Shown one piece after another: positions 46,101-57,035 of a stretch of 64,000 nt of DNA. The notes below the pieces were generated by a model that worked only from the letters and a program-made list of their open reading frames with translations, made no database searches and was not told where the DNA came from. This DNA comes from Botryosphaeria dothidea (lineage: Eukaryota; Ascomycota; Dothideomycetes; Botryosphaeriales; Botryosphaeriaceae), in NCBI GenBank assembly GCA_011503125.2, contig WWBZ02000022.1:1054001-1118000 (forward strand), read 5' to 3'. The position numbers and the translations under genes were made by a program. Position 1 is the stretch's first letter. Every line of letters begins with the position of its first letter.

Positions 46101-46240
46101 AAACATGTTCCAACGGGAGGTATGGCGGGCTGGGAATCCTGGTTGAGGGCGTTGTCCAGGCCGGGAGCGTCGGGCATTGCAGCCTCGCCAAAATCAAAGT
46201 AGTCGTCCATCGTGTGCGCCCTATCGGCACCGGACTCCAT
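43164..46240 (-). CDS. Transcription factor: Zn2Cys6-spaced cluster + TALE homeodomain + C2H2 fingers
   Basis: Three exons, 46240..46080, 45605..44172 and 44115..43164, encode 848 residues in phases 2 and 2. Start MESGADRAH; MDDYFDFGEAAMPD ten codons later is an alternative. The first intron is 474 nt, long here, so the 5' structure is less sure. Residues 105-135 have cysteines spaced CX2CX6CX9CX2CX6C, the spacing of fungal binuclear zinc clusters. About 187-248 is a homeodomain of TALE/KN type (LTDWIVSHSGHPYPTEEEK, SQVNNWLANARRRKKHK). About 405-500 are C2H2-like fingers (FQCTFCTDAFKSKYDWARHEKSLH and a CVFC...HLRQHMRLMH finger). A Ser-rich region with SFGSFGSFGS repeats sits between. The C-terminus (DRMDHLAKEFRNGAQMKDWKG onward) is fungal-specific. 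Targets are unknown. Confidence 0.88.
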
Positions 46241-47747
46241 GGTGACTGTGCCCAAGATGGGAGAGGATGAGGGTTTGGCGGTTGTCGAAGGGCGCAGTTT
46301 TGATTGAATCCAAGGCAGTCCTCCAGTCATAGCCAGTTCCAGCAAGCAAAGACAGACTCCACCGAGCACGCCCTACGGGACATTCACTTGTCAAAATCCA
46401 ACCAATGGCGCGTCCTTACCGCTTTTTCAGCGCGCTCGAGGCGCTCTGCGGCCCCATGCATCTGACATGCAGTAGCCGAGCCGTTATCGGCCAGGGAGAT
46501 CCTACATGTCGGTGGCCGCAACAAAGGGAGATCTCCGCGGATCTAGCGGCAACAAATACTCGACTGACTTTTGCTACACCCCGCCATTCGTCCTGACACT
46601 CCTACTCCCCACCGTGGGGAAGCAGGCTGAATGCACGTCTCACGAGCGTCAAGAGCCGGAGAAGAAACATGAGCAAGGGAGGCGTGCGAGTCGATAAGCT
46701 TACCAATCCGGTCGCGTGTTTCGCGGCGCCCGCGCTATCGGCGGCCGCCTGAATGGCCACTTTCCTAGCTTTCCACGCGCCAGCTCTTACGGCGTCGGTC
46801 CAAGCCGACAGGGGCGTGCGTTGGGAGTTGAAGCGATCATCCGGACGTGGATGTCCCGGCTCTATTCGGGGAGTCACAACCGGTCAATGGCCTTAACTCC
46901 CCGTGGGGTCGGTATGCGTCATATTAAATGCCTGACCTCGCACTGCTCATGAGCCAGAAAGACGAATGTGTCACCTCCGGCTGCGGCACCTTTCGCCATT
47001 GGGGTAAGCCCTGCAGAAAGCAACAATCATGACGAGGCTTACGTGCAGAGCACGTCGCTGCACTTGCTTGTCCCCATGGACATTTTCACGTATTACGTGC
47101 AAGAGCTACTTTGTTAGATTTGCCATACGTAAATCCAGGTCTACCTCAATTACCAGTATTAACACGAGTGTGGCAGAATACATAGTTGACAACGATAGAC
47201 GGTTACTTGTTCTGTGGAGGCATTGACAGTACGCCGCAAGTAGCCCACCTACGTCATGTCAGCAGTGCCTTCTCTTATCTACGGGCAGTCGAATCCTTCC
47301 TACGCGCAACCGAATCCTTCATCTTCGACCATCGAGCCTTATAGGGGTTTCCAGGCTCTTGAAGAAATAAACATAATCAACACATACGAAGGCTGTATGC
47401 GATTATACTTTTGGAGCAAGGCTTCGTAAGCGCGGCGTTGAGTTTTGGACCCGATCCGCGAGCTACCGTAGTAGTCCATGCCGATTCATTCTTTCGCTCA
47501 ATTTTCCCCGTCTTTAGAAAAGTCCAGGGTCTCGGTCAGCAATTGGCCGTTGGTTACGTCCGTATTAGGATTGCTATCTGTACGAAAGCTGCTGTAGCTC
47601 GGTAACCGCGGTGTTCGACGCCCACCCCGCACTTTCTGTGGCGATCCGCTGCCGCCGAAGCTCACTAGCATCATCATTTATAAATACAACGTCGCTGCTT
47701 GGTCCTTCATCAGCACTAGCCCTTCCTGACACTCTGTCGCTGCAATC
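46241..47747. other. Divergent intergenic 1.5 kb
   Basis: Shared upstream region of the transcription-factor gene (-) and the class II aldolase gene (+). Apart from the TATA box at 47679 no element or gene is recognised. Confidence 0.5.
47679..47686 (+). promoter_or_regulatory. TATA box of the class II aldolase gene
   Basis: TATAAATA, 62 nt upstream of the start codon at 47748. Confidence 0.6.
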
Positions 47748-48734
47748 ATGTCTCCACCGTCAGCAATCCATAATGTGGCTGAGGACAAGCCCACCTTTAC
47801 TACACATGAGCCTGGTCTGAGCGAGGCCAAAGCCAGCAAGCTTTTCATCCCAAAGCCGCCTGCCTTCGATGATCCTCACGCGGAAAGGAAATACTTGAAG
47901 GAAAGGCTTGCAGCAGCCTTTAGGATCTTCGGAAAGTATGGCTTCGATGAGGGCGTTGCGGGACACATTACGATTCGGGTATGGTCCATTCAACCGATTA
48001 TGCAGGAAGACAGTCTTTTCCAGTAGTACTAACATCCTCCACTGTGCAGGACCCGGTTGATCCAAAAACCTTCTGGGTCAACCCATTCGGAGTCGCATTC
48101 TCGCTCATCAAAGCGTCAGATCTCATCCAGGTGAATGAAGAGGGCAAAGTCATCGATGGGGGCCCTGTGAGGCTTCTCAACACGGCAGCCTTCATGATCC
48201 ACAGTGCCATTCACCAAGCACGTCCAGACGTCAACGCCGCAGCGCACAGCCACAGCGTCTACGGTCGAAGCTTCTGTACCCTTGGCAGACCTCTGGATAT
48301 CATCACCCAGGATGCGTGCGCCTTCTACAACGACCACGTCGTTTACGAATCCTTCAATGGCATTGTTCTCGCCGAAGAAGAGGGCAAGAACATTGCTTCT
48401 AGCCTCGGCAACAAGAAAGCAGCCCTGCTTCAGAATCATGGTCTTCTCACAGTCGGAAAGACCGTCGAAGAAGCCGTCTTCTGGTGAGTTTGTCCTAAAC
48501 TTCTCATGAACTTAGCTCACCGTCATTAGGTTCGTCAGCCTCGAGAAGTGCTGCAAAGCGCAGCTTCTCGCTGATGCGGCTGCTGCAGGTCGCGGTGGTC
48601 AGACCATCAAGATCAACGAGGAAGACGCAGCATTCACCTACAAGACTGTAGGCACACCAACGGCTGGCTGGTTCAGTGCCAAGCCGCTTTTCGACCTGAT
48701 TCATAAGGAGACAGGAGGTGATTATCTTGGGTGA
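47748..48734 (+). CDS. Class II aldolase/adducin-family protein
   Basis: Three exons, 47748..47978, 48050..48483 and 48530..48734, encode 289 residues in phases 0 and 2; introns are 71 nt (with TACTAAC branch) and 46 nt. The class II aldolase fold is visible in [46 protein letters not shown], the zinc ligand pair in AAAHSHSVYGR and the third His in LLQNHGLLTVGKTVEEA. The family includes fuculose/ribulose-phosphate aldolases and epimerases. The fungal members of this ~290-residue type have no settled substrate, so sugar-phosphate aldolase activity is only possible. There is no targeting signal. It follows a TATA box closely and is unlinked to other sugar genes. Confidence 0.92.
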
Positions 48735-49164
48735 AGCAGACTCAATCAATGAGAGGAGTGTGCTATGGCGAGCGAGACTCACTTCCAACTGAAAACTTTC
48801 CTCGTCTCAGTCTGATATTGCTGTGACTGGGCAATCTTTCAAACGAATTCGCATTTCTGAAATCGGTGTAAATTTCATAGCTATTTGAATGATAATTGAA
48901 GATTAATATACGACTATGTAAGTTGAAGGGACTATGGTATTGTGGATAAATTACCGGGTCAAACGAACTCCGGCGCTATGCTCCGAATCCCATTTCAGTT
49001 CATGTCTTGTATTCTCATTCGATTGAGCGCCATGCAATCTTGTATTCCGACATTGAATACGGGAATCTTTTCGGTCTCTGCGTAACTGCGTAACGGGTCG
49101 TAGCTCATTCCCTTGAAAATAAGGATACGTATAAGGAACAGCGGCAGCGGATTCGACAGAAACA
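48735..49164. other. Short intergenic between convergent genes
   Basis: AT-rich 3' flanks. No gene seen. Confidence 0.55.
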
Positions 49165-49976
49165 TTAATGGAAGTAACCGCGATCGTCGTGTGGAGGTGG
49201 GGGATACGGTGGATGCTGAATTATGGGTGGGGTTGGTGCCACTGGAGGACCTGGAAGACCTCGATGTCTACCCATTCCCGCCATGTGTCCTCCAGGTTCC
49301 CTCCGTCGGCCAGGAGCCCACTCAGCGGGAATTTCGGGCGGAGGTGGTGCATCGCCTCGAATTCGTGCCTTCTTCGGGGGCTTTCCCCTCCTGCCGCCTT
49401 CGAAGCCCTGGTCTGCATAGCCTGCTGCCGCGAAAGGTGGGCGCGCAACACTCGGATCTCTTTCGCTGGGGAGGTGTAGGTCGACCAAGCCGTAGAAGTA
49501 GTCGAGGACTTCGGGATAACGTAAGACGGAAGCGCGCCAGTCCGCATCAACACCACGCTTCAATTCGGCGTGGGCCTCGGCAATTTGAGCCTGCAGCTGA
49601 TGCAAGGCTTGAGGGTGCAAAGGCGGCTGTCCACCGAATTGAACGTACATAGAATAGAATGGGAGGGAGGACAGGTAGGCATTGTGGGCGACACGGCGGG
49701 CGGAGCTCAGACGCTCGAACAGCTGGAGGATGTGGGCACGAGCGTGGCTAATGACCCAGTCTCTGTGCCCGAGTCAGCCTGATTTCTGTATCCAGCGGAC
49801 AGTAAGACGGACCTGATTTCGTGTAGGCGGGCATCCATGGCACGAGCCTCTGCCTGCTTGACAGCCAGCTCGAGGCGCTCAGCCTCGCAAGGACATTCTT
49901 GACCGCGCGGAGCTGGGTTGCCGCAGATGGCACAGCTGGGCGTAGCGTCCGAGTCCATGAAGCTTGGGCCGATCAT
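49165..49976 (-). CDS. Small conserved fungal protein with Cys-rich N-terminus, unknown function
   Basis: Two exons, 49976..49813 and 49762..49165, encode 253 residues; the 50-nt intron (donor GTCCGT, acceptor GCACAG) joins in phase 2 (HEIR-DWVISHARAH). Near the N-terminus SCAICGNPAPRGQECPCEAERLELA places four cysteines in a CX2C...CXC arrangement, a possible zinc-binding knuckle. A helical middle follows (residues 25-140, VKQAEARAMDARLHEIRDWV, LQAQIAEAHAELKRG), then a Pro/Gly/Arg-rich disordered tail ending in PPYPPPPHDDRGYFH. MDSDATPSC six codons later is an alternative start. I do not recognise a function; no signal peptide or membrane span. Confidence 0.78.
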
Positions 49977-51873
49977 AGAGGAGAGGTGGTGAGGGAGCGG
50001 CGGTCAAGAGCGCGCAGATGAGGGCTGAGATGCCATGGACGGCATCATTTACGGGGCCGCGCTGGAGCGGAGTCGTGCGAGGCGGCGGAAGGCGGCGACG
50101 AGGCGGGCTGGTGGATATGGGCAGACAGGCGGGCGTCTGATTCGTGAGCTAGGGATGTGTGTTGTTCGAGCAGCTGCCGGTACGTGATCGTCCGCGCGCC
50201 GCCCCGCGCCCGACGGCCAGACAGCTCACGCCTGCGCCATCATGCGGCTCGATCCCCACTGCTGCAGTCGGCTGCCAAACGCCCACCCTTCACTCGCCAG
50301 TCCCCAGTCGTTCGATGCCGCTTGATCCCTCCGCAGTTCGCATAATTTCTTTCAATCCCTTCTCGTCACCCTGACAGCGATCCTACAGCTTCCCGGAATG
50401 CCCTTGCCTTGCTTGCATGGCCTCATTTCACTAGATGGCAGACCACACACTACCCTTTCGTCGGTTCAAGAGATAGCCTAAAGAAGACACTGTCTGATGC
50501 GATTCGCGGATGTGAAGCCAGCCGATGACGCAGGTGGGAGGTTATAGCAGCACTCTGGCTTACCATATCGTCCCCAACAGCTTCCAATCTGACACCATTG
50601 CCCATGACGGTGCAGTAGTAAAAGACCATTTTATCTAATCCTCGTCCGACTTCCACTTACGCGCATTTCAGGTACCTTAAACACCCTAACTTATATCCTC
50701 TTCTTTCAACATGCTGTTAGACAGTTTGATAGTTCTCCTATAAAGGTGGTGCTAGCTCGACAGGATGGTTTGGCTCGATTGTGTCTAAGCTTTGCGACTA
50801 TCTAGGATGATAAGGCTTTGTCAGGATTACTGGCAGTATCACATGCGCACAAAAGCTGTGATTTGTGAGTACAATGGAATACAAATATATGGAATGGATT
50901 CGGAGGCCTCAATAGGTCGATGCGGGAACACTTCGGGAGCTGGGGAGATCCACTTCTTTTGCCAGGGCGGTGGCCGAAATCATCGTCATCGGTTTGAATC
51001 GATGTTTTCTTGGAGAATAGTCTTGGCTTTCGCATTCTGCAACGTGCGACCCAAAGTTGTACCGCCATAAGATGAAGGGGATAGTTGATACATTCACCTC
51101 GCTGCTCGTAAAATAAGTATAAGTGTTTTGAGGTGTTGCTTCCAATGGGAAGGAGAACCATTGACAAAGAAATCAATATCCAGAAACCACACACAAGTGA
51201 GCGCCCACTCGAGGCGAGCGAAATAGGGGCCGGGTATGCGGACCGCTCACGAGGCGCACAAGATGGGCATGTGCTCAGTCGGGCAATTGTTGAGATGGTT
51301 CTTGAAGTGGTGTGGCAGCGGAAATAGAAATATTTGGCGGGACGCAGCCGGGGGCGTTGCCGTAAGTAGCCCGGGACAGCGAGCGCTCCGCCCACCGGTG
51401 TGGAGAAGGGGCATGAAGATAGTGGACAAGACTATTATTTGCGGAAGAGCCAGACAGCACCAGCGGAGCAACAAACGCTCAACTGCCGCTCGCAAGCAAA
51501 GGGCAGATGAGTCAGACACGGTCGCTGGGGCGGGCGGGCAGTGCAACGCAGTGGTTGGGCCTAGGAGGGACCCTGAAAGCTTAACGGCCACAGATCTTGC
51601 GTCACGGCGGCGGTGCTAGCGGGAAAAATGTGGACAAATACCTCATTAATGAAAGCGGCGGGGAAACCTTCTGCTACCCTCAATCTCTCAACACCTCGCA
51701 TCGCCATCCGCACCTCTCCCACCGGATCCCGGAGTCGTTGCGCGCCTAGCTGTACCCCGCCGTGAGCCGCCCGCGGACGCCTGAAAGCCTCCCGATGCCA
51801 CCGCACGGCCCGCTAAAGCCAAGTTGATTCCCACCGCGACATCCACTCCAGTCCAATCCACGCTCTTTCCAAC
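49977..51873. other. Divergent intergenic 1.9 kb
   Basis: Upstream of the 49976 gene (-) and the 51874 gene (+). A 197-residue minus-strand frame at 50802-51395 has no motif and is not called. Nothing else recognised. Confidence 0.45.
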
Positions 51874-53970
51874 ATGCCCCGCGCTCCTTCGGTCGTGATA
51901 ATTGCCAGGCAAGTCTGCTCTGTCCGCCGCAGATTCTTGTTCGCTACTAACTTTGGTCGCAGGCACGGTGCTCGCCTCGACGCCGCCGACAAAACATGGC
52001 ATCTTACATCCCCGACGCCCTACGACCCTCCCCTTACCTACGGCGGATGGACACAATCACGCGCTCTTGGAACTCGTATAGCGAGCCTGCTGCACGCACG
52101 CGATGAGGGTGAGGACAATCCGTCTCCCGCTTCACATAGCAGAAGCAACAGTCTGGATGCCGGTCTCGAGCAGTGCGTTTCTCCCAGCCCGGACGGCCGT
52201 AGGAAGCGTAAACACAAGGTCGTCATTCACAGCTCGCCGTTTCTTCGTTGTGTGCAGACTGCCGTCGCCATCAGTGCCGGGATTGCCCAGTATCAGAGTT
52301 CACCGCCTGCCTCCCGCTCTCGTAGCAATTCCCCGCGCCGTCGCGCTTCCCTGCACTCGACGACGCTCAACGGACGTGGCTCTGAGCGCTCTCCCGGTCC
52401 CAAGGCCATTCCCGAACCGGAGGATGACCCGACGCGCAACGTTCTGAGCAAGGCGTTCAAAAAGAAGGGTATTGAGAAAACGACCTTGCGCGTAGACGCC
52501 TTCTTGGGCGAATGGCTTTCGCCCGACTACTTCGACTTGATTACCCCGCCTCCAAATTCCACCATGATGGTTGCGGGCGCGAAGGCGGATCTGCTTCGCC
52601 GTGGCGAATACATCGACACCCGCCCTAACTCTTCGCAGGGTTCCGGTCACTTCCCTGGCGGTTGGGGTTCCGACAGAGCCGCCGGCGTCGCGAATGGCTT
52701 CAACGCCTCTAGTGGTTCGCTACCAGGTCTGGGAAGTCTGGCGCAAGCTCTCCCACTGCGTGATAGAGCCAGTAGTCAAGGGAGTGCGTCGAGCGCTGCC
52801 AGCAGGGCAAGCCGCAAACGTGACACCGCCATTCCCACCAATACGAGATCCGATGCCGGCGTTTACAGAGCTCCAGTACCTACTTATGCTATCTCTCCGG
52901 CGGAGCCCATTCCCCGAGGCTATGTTGCCCATGCTCGCGATGCATGTGTTGATATCGATTACCAATGGGACAGCATGCGCGAGCCGCAGGAATGGGGCGA
53001 CGGAGGCGAATATGGTGAAGAGTGGAGCGCCATGCACAAGCGCTTTCGACGTGGGTTGAACAGTATGGTCGCCTGGTACAAGGAGCACGGTGCCGCAGGT
53101 CATCCTGACGAGGCTGTCGTTGACACGGCTGAGGAAGATGAAGAGGAGGAACTTGTCTTGGTTCTAGTCACACACGGAGCGGGATGCAATGCGCTGATCG
53201 GTGCTCTCACGAATCAGCCAGTCTTGCTTGATGTCGGCATGGCATCGTTGACTTTGGCACTTAAGAAGGAAGCTCCACCTCCAAAGTCACCGGAGCCTGT
53301 GAGCCGCACGCCTTCGCCCATGAACGAGCGTCGAAGATCTGGCCTTCAGAATGTTCTGGCAGAGGAGTACGAAGTGGCCATCGTAGCATCTACGGAGCAC
53401 TTGCGCGTTGGAGCTGATCCTGCTAAACCTGGGCTCCTCGCGGATGGAGCGCTCGACCAGATGGGCGATTTCAGACGACGCTATGCGGCATCTGGCAATC
53501 CTCTTGACGGTGCGGGAGAAACTGGGCGAAGGACCAGCAGCTCGTTGGGCAGCATGAGACGCAGTTCAACCATTCACACCCTCACCAGAAGCTACACTCC
53601 CAGTCCCGGACGCCACACCCCCAGCAGCCCAAGTCTAGGACCATCGACCGGCCTATGGAGTAAACCAACGCCTAAAGAGGAGGTAGCACCTGAGACGGCT
53701 AATGGTCCAAGTGCCGATTTCTTGTTGAACTTCGAAGCGACAGAAAATGCAAAGGCAAAGGAGAGGGAGAGGGAGATGGAGAAGGAGAAGGAGAATCAGA
53801 AAGAGGCCGAGGAGAACGAAGAGGCCGAGGACAACATTGCACCCCTGCCGCCGAATATTGGACGATCAATGAGCCAGCATGGACTTTGGGGATCTGTACC
53901 GTCGGGAGCACGCACAGAGAGAGAAAGAGGGCCTAAGAGACGATGGACCGTGAGCGAGCGTGACGCTTGA
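51874..53970 (+). CDS. Histidine phosphatase (phosphoglycerate mutase-like) superfamily protein
   Basis: Two exons, 51874..51908 and 51963..53970, encode 680 residues. The intron has a GC donor (GCAAGT), a TACTAAC branch and a CGCAG acceptor; splicing creates VVIIAR-HGARLD, the RHG catalytic motif. Further superfamily motifs are VVIHSSPFLRCVQTAVAI (Arg and Thr of the second motif), LGEWLSPDYF and the second catalytic His in LVLVTHGAGCNALIGAL. Ser-rich insertions separate them and the last ~230 residues are disordered, ending in a Glu/Lys-rich coiled segment and basic tail. The substrate is unknown; the large insertions and tail fit a regulatory phosphatase rather than glycolytic mutase. The intron (54 nt) is in-frame and stop-free, so an unspliced form can also be translated. 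Confidence 0.88.
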   Translation: MPRAPSVVIIARQVCSVRRRFLFATNFGRRHGARLDAADKTWHLTSPTPYDPPLTYGGWTQSRALGTRIASLLHARDEGEDNPSPASHSRSNSLDAGLEQCVSPSPDGRRKRKHKVVIHSSPFLRCVQTAVAISAGIAQYQSSPPASRSRSNSPRRRASLHSTTLNGRGSERSPGPKAIPEPEDDPTRNVLSKAFKKKGIEKTTLRVDAFLGEWLSPDYFDLITPPPNSTMMVAGAKADLLRRGEYIDTRPNSSQGSGHFPGGWGSDRAAGVANGFNASSGSLPGLGSLAQALPLRDRASSQGSASSAASRASRKRDTAIPTNTRSDAGVYRAPVPTYAISPAEPIPRGYVAHARDACVDIDYQWDSMREPQEWGDGGEYGEEWSAMHKRFRRGLNSMVAWYKEHGAAGHPDEAVVDTAEEDEEEELVLVLVTHGAGCNALIGALTNQPVLLDVGMASLTLALKKEAPPPKSPEPVSRTPSPMNERRRSGLQNVLAEEYEVAIVASTEHLRVGADPAKPGLLADGALDQMGDFRRRYAASGNPLDGAGETGRRTSSSLGSMRRSSTIHTLTRSYTPSPGRHTPSSPSLGPSTGLWSKPTPKEEVAPETANGPSADFLLNFEATENAKAKEREREMEKEKENQKEAEENEEAEDNIAPLPPNIGRSMSQHGLWGSVPSGARTERERGPKRRWTVSERDA

Positions 53971-54434
53971 GACACGAAAAAGAAATACGAAGAACCATGT
54001 AAGATTATGGGCTGGGAGTGGTTATCTCAATAGAGCATGGGCGTTTGTGGGTGTTCTCCAGTTCTTGCATCTTAGAGATGCTAGAAAGGCTTGCATAATG
54101 CATGAAGGCATCAATAGATGTTCCGGCAGTCTTTTTTATGTTCTTTTTAGCTAGCATTTCTACACACATCTCATGGCTTGATACCCCGGAAAGGAACACG
54201 TAAAACATGTCCTGTGCAGCATGCGTTTGTGAAAAGCGACCAGGGAGGGCTCATTCTTGGCATTTCACGTGATTGGCTTAGCAATCCGGAGTTAACGCGA
54301 CCTCACTGACGCAACGGGGACAGCTGCATCGCGACTGCGCCCCAAACTGGACCTGGCCAATAACACCCCTTTCCGCCCGCTCCTTGGGTTCCATGGCTTA
54401 GGACTCTGCCTGCCGTATCCTTGAATTCGACACC
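53971..54434. other. Short intergenic 0.46 kb
   Basis: 3' flank of the histidine phosphatase gene and promoter of GPI8, same strand. No gene seen. Confidence 0.55.
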
Positions 54435-55677
54435 ATGCGACCATTTGATACAGCGTCTCTCTTCATCGGCGTGTGCCTCCTGGCAGCGCTCAGTTGGGCG
54501 GAGCACACGTCCAACTGGGCGGTCCTGGTCTCGACGTCGCGTTTCTGGTTTAACTACCGTCACCTTGCCAATGTGCTCTCCGTCTACCGCACCGTCAAAC
54601 GTCTCGGCATTCCTGATTCGCAGATCATCCTCATGCTTCCCGACGACATGGCCTGCAACCCGCGCAACGCTTTTCCGGGCACTGTCTACAACAACGCAGA
54701 CCGCGCGTTGGACCTATATGGTGACAATATTGAGGTGGATTATCGCGGGTACGAGGTGACAGTAGAGAGCTTCATACGTCTCATGACGGACCGCGTGGGA
54801 GAGGACATGCCGCGCAGCAAGCGCCTCTTGACCGACGACCGGAGTAACATCCTGGTTTACATGACCGGCCACGGTGGCAACGAGTTTCTGAAATTCCAAG
54901 ACGCAGAGGAGATCAGCGCGTTCGACCTCGCCGACGCCTTCGAGCAGATGTGGGAGAAGAAACGGTAGGGCAGCGCTGCATTGAATTTTGGACGCCATGG
55001 TTCCGAAGCTGACACGCGCTCTGTCCAGCTACCACGAGATGCTCTTCATGATTGACACATGCCAAGCCAACACCATGTACAGCAAGTTCTACTCGCCAAA
55101 CATCATCGCTACGGGCTCCTCGGAAATCGACCAATCCTCCTACTCGCATCATGCCGACAACGACGTCGGTGTTGCCGTCATTGATCGCTATACATACTAT
55201 AATCTTGAGTTCTTGGAGACGCAGGTCAAGGACCCTTCATCGAAGCTGACTCTCGGCGACCTGTTCGATAGCTACGACGAGGCCAAGATCCATAGCCATC
55301 CTGGTGTGAGATACGATTTGTTCGAAGGGGGAGAAAAGGCAGCCCGGGACAGGCTGGTCATGGATTTCTTCGGAAATGTCCAGAATGTGGAAGTGGATAG
55401 CGTGGGCCGCAATGAGTCTAAGCTCGAGGAGGAGCTGGAGTATCTGAGCAGGCTCATCGAGGCGGCCAAGCAAAAATCCAACGAAAGCGAGACTCCGGCG
55501 GCATATGGTGCAGGCGTCGACAAGCAGGAGGCCGCCGTCGAGCCAAAGAGCGCAAAGAGGTTTGAGGGAGCGGCCAAGATTCAACGAGACGATGGATGGG
55601 GCAAGCAACTCATAGGCTTGACCGCCGTGATAGGCATTGCCGGCCTGTGGGCGGCCGGATCCTGGTTGGAGTCCTAG
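54435..55677 (+). CDS. GPI8: GPI-anchor transamidase catalytic subunit
   Basis: Two exons, 54435..54964 and 55029..55677, encode 392 residues; the 64-nt intron joins in phase 2 (EKKR-YHEMLF). A signal peptide ([22 protein letters not shown]) leads into a C13 caspase-like protease domain: [38 protein letters not shown], catalytic His146 in [10 protein letters not shown], catalytic Cys188 in FMIDTCQAN and [16 protein letters not shown] luminal linker and C-terminal membrane helix ([20 protein letters not shown]) finish the protein. In the ER it cleaves C-terminal GPI signals and attaches the anchor, so it would process proteins such as the GPI-type product of 31633-32510. Confidence 0.97.
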
Positions 55678-57035
55678 ACAAAGTTGGATCTCATTCTTCT
55701 CAATTCACGTTTTGCCTGGAATCCGTCACGTCGCGTGAAAGTTTGCTGTGTTGGTCAACACGCTATCCCAAAGGTCCGTAGAAAAACTGGGGCCTCTCAA
55801 GCGACTAGGATTGGTGGAGCAGACGGACCTCGAACGCAACATGTTCCGGAAACTCGGCTGGTCGATCCTGGAGGCTCGCCTCGCTGGCAGCAAAAAGGTT
55901 TAGCGGCGGACACATCCGGCGCATGCAACAGCTATAGAAAGACGATTATGGGCCATGCCAAGTGGTGGCTAGCACTTTTGCTTGCAGATCAGCAGGCATG
56001 ATCGTCTGAGAAAAAGACTTGGCTTTACACATGTAGGAGGTGGATCGGCAGGCAAGATGGGAAACAATGATGGCGCAAAGGAGAAAAGTTGAGGATGCAA
56101 AGACTTTGGGGTTTTTGGAGTTTAAGGCTCGACATTCCGCAATCGACACACTACACACCCGTTTCTCTATTCCGAGCAACGAGACCAACATACGGTGCCA
56201 AGACGTTGAGCCGCCAGCGAGCACGCGTGAAGGACCGGCGCGGTGCGGTTCCGGTAAGGCTAATCCTCGTGTGTCACGGAGGTGTGGAGCAAAGGGGGCA
56301 GTAGAGGGGGCGCGGTACGTTATTTCTCGGACCGGATCAAGAATGGGGGGTGTGGCGATGCAGCGGGGGAGTTGGATGGAGACTGGATGGGTTTCGTGTG
56401 GCAGTGCCGTATTGGGCAATAGGGTTGTTGTTCGGGGTAAGTGTTTTGGCGAGCAAGCGCCTCATCGCGGTCTCACAAGCTTTCGTGGGACAACGCCAAG
56501 CTCTGCTAAGCGTTGATGAAGCAGTGCCAAGAGCTGCCTGGTGCATCTTTCCGCCGGCCAGCTTAGCTTTCCTCCGCTTCGGCTGTGGTTTTGCTCGGTT
56601 TACACACATCCAGCCGTTCTCTGATTCGTCGTGCTGCGCCCGCCGGCAGCCCCGCCGAAACCGCCCTCAGGTATCAGTCTTGTCGTATCCTCGAGTCCGC
56701 CAGAAATGGTACGACAGATGAATTCTGCCCGAGGTTTACCACCTCCGTCTCGAAGGCGTCGGTTCTGAAGATGCGTGCCGTGTGCCGGCTTGGGTCTTGT
56801 TGGCAGGAATATAAATGTCCTCGCCAGCCGCTTCAGAAGGTCCATCATCAGCTCAATCAGCCATCTCTCCACATCCTCAAGCGCCTCTTCAGAAGCCTTT
56901 GCAAGGTCTTCTCTCTCCTCTCCTCTCTCCATTAATTGGTAATCATTATACCTGCCGGCAGGATCACTTAATTGTCTCCTTCAGCTATTGTTTATTGTCC
57001 TTTCTAATCCATAATACCCCACCTTGTCACTCAAC
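55678..57035. other. Intergenic 1.4 kb, promoter of Egh16-like gene
   Basis: No gene seen. A TATAAAT occurs at 56810, 220 nt before the Egh16-like start, with a CT-rich stretch just before the start codon that may be 5' UTR. Confidence 0.5.
56810..56816 (+). promoter_or_regulatory. Possible TATA box of the Egh16-like gene
   Basis: TATAAAT, 220 nt upstream of the start codon. The distance allows a 5' UTR of about 190 nt; tentative. Confidence 0.35.

Noticed and set aside
50802..51395. 197-codon minus-strand frame with a hydrophobic stretch
   Set aside because: One isolated hydrophobic segment, otherwise no motif and no promoter or splice context.
56040..56516. Plus-strand frame upstream of the Egh16-like gene
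   Set aside because: No recognisable motif; overlapping frames on both strands of similar length indicate chance.
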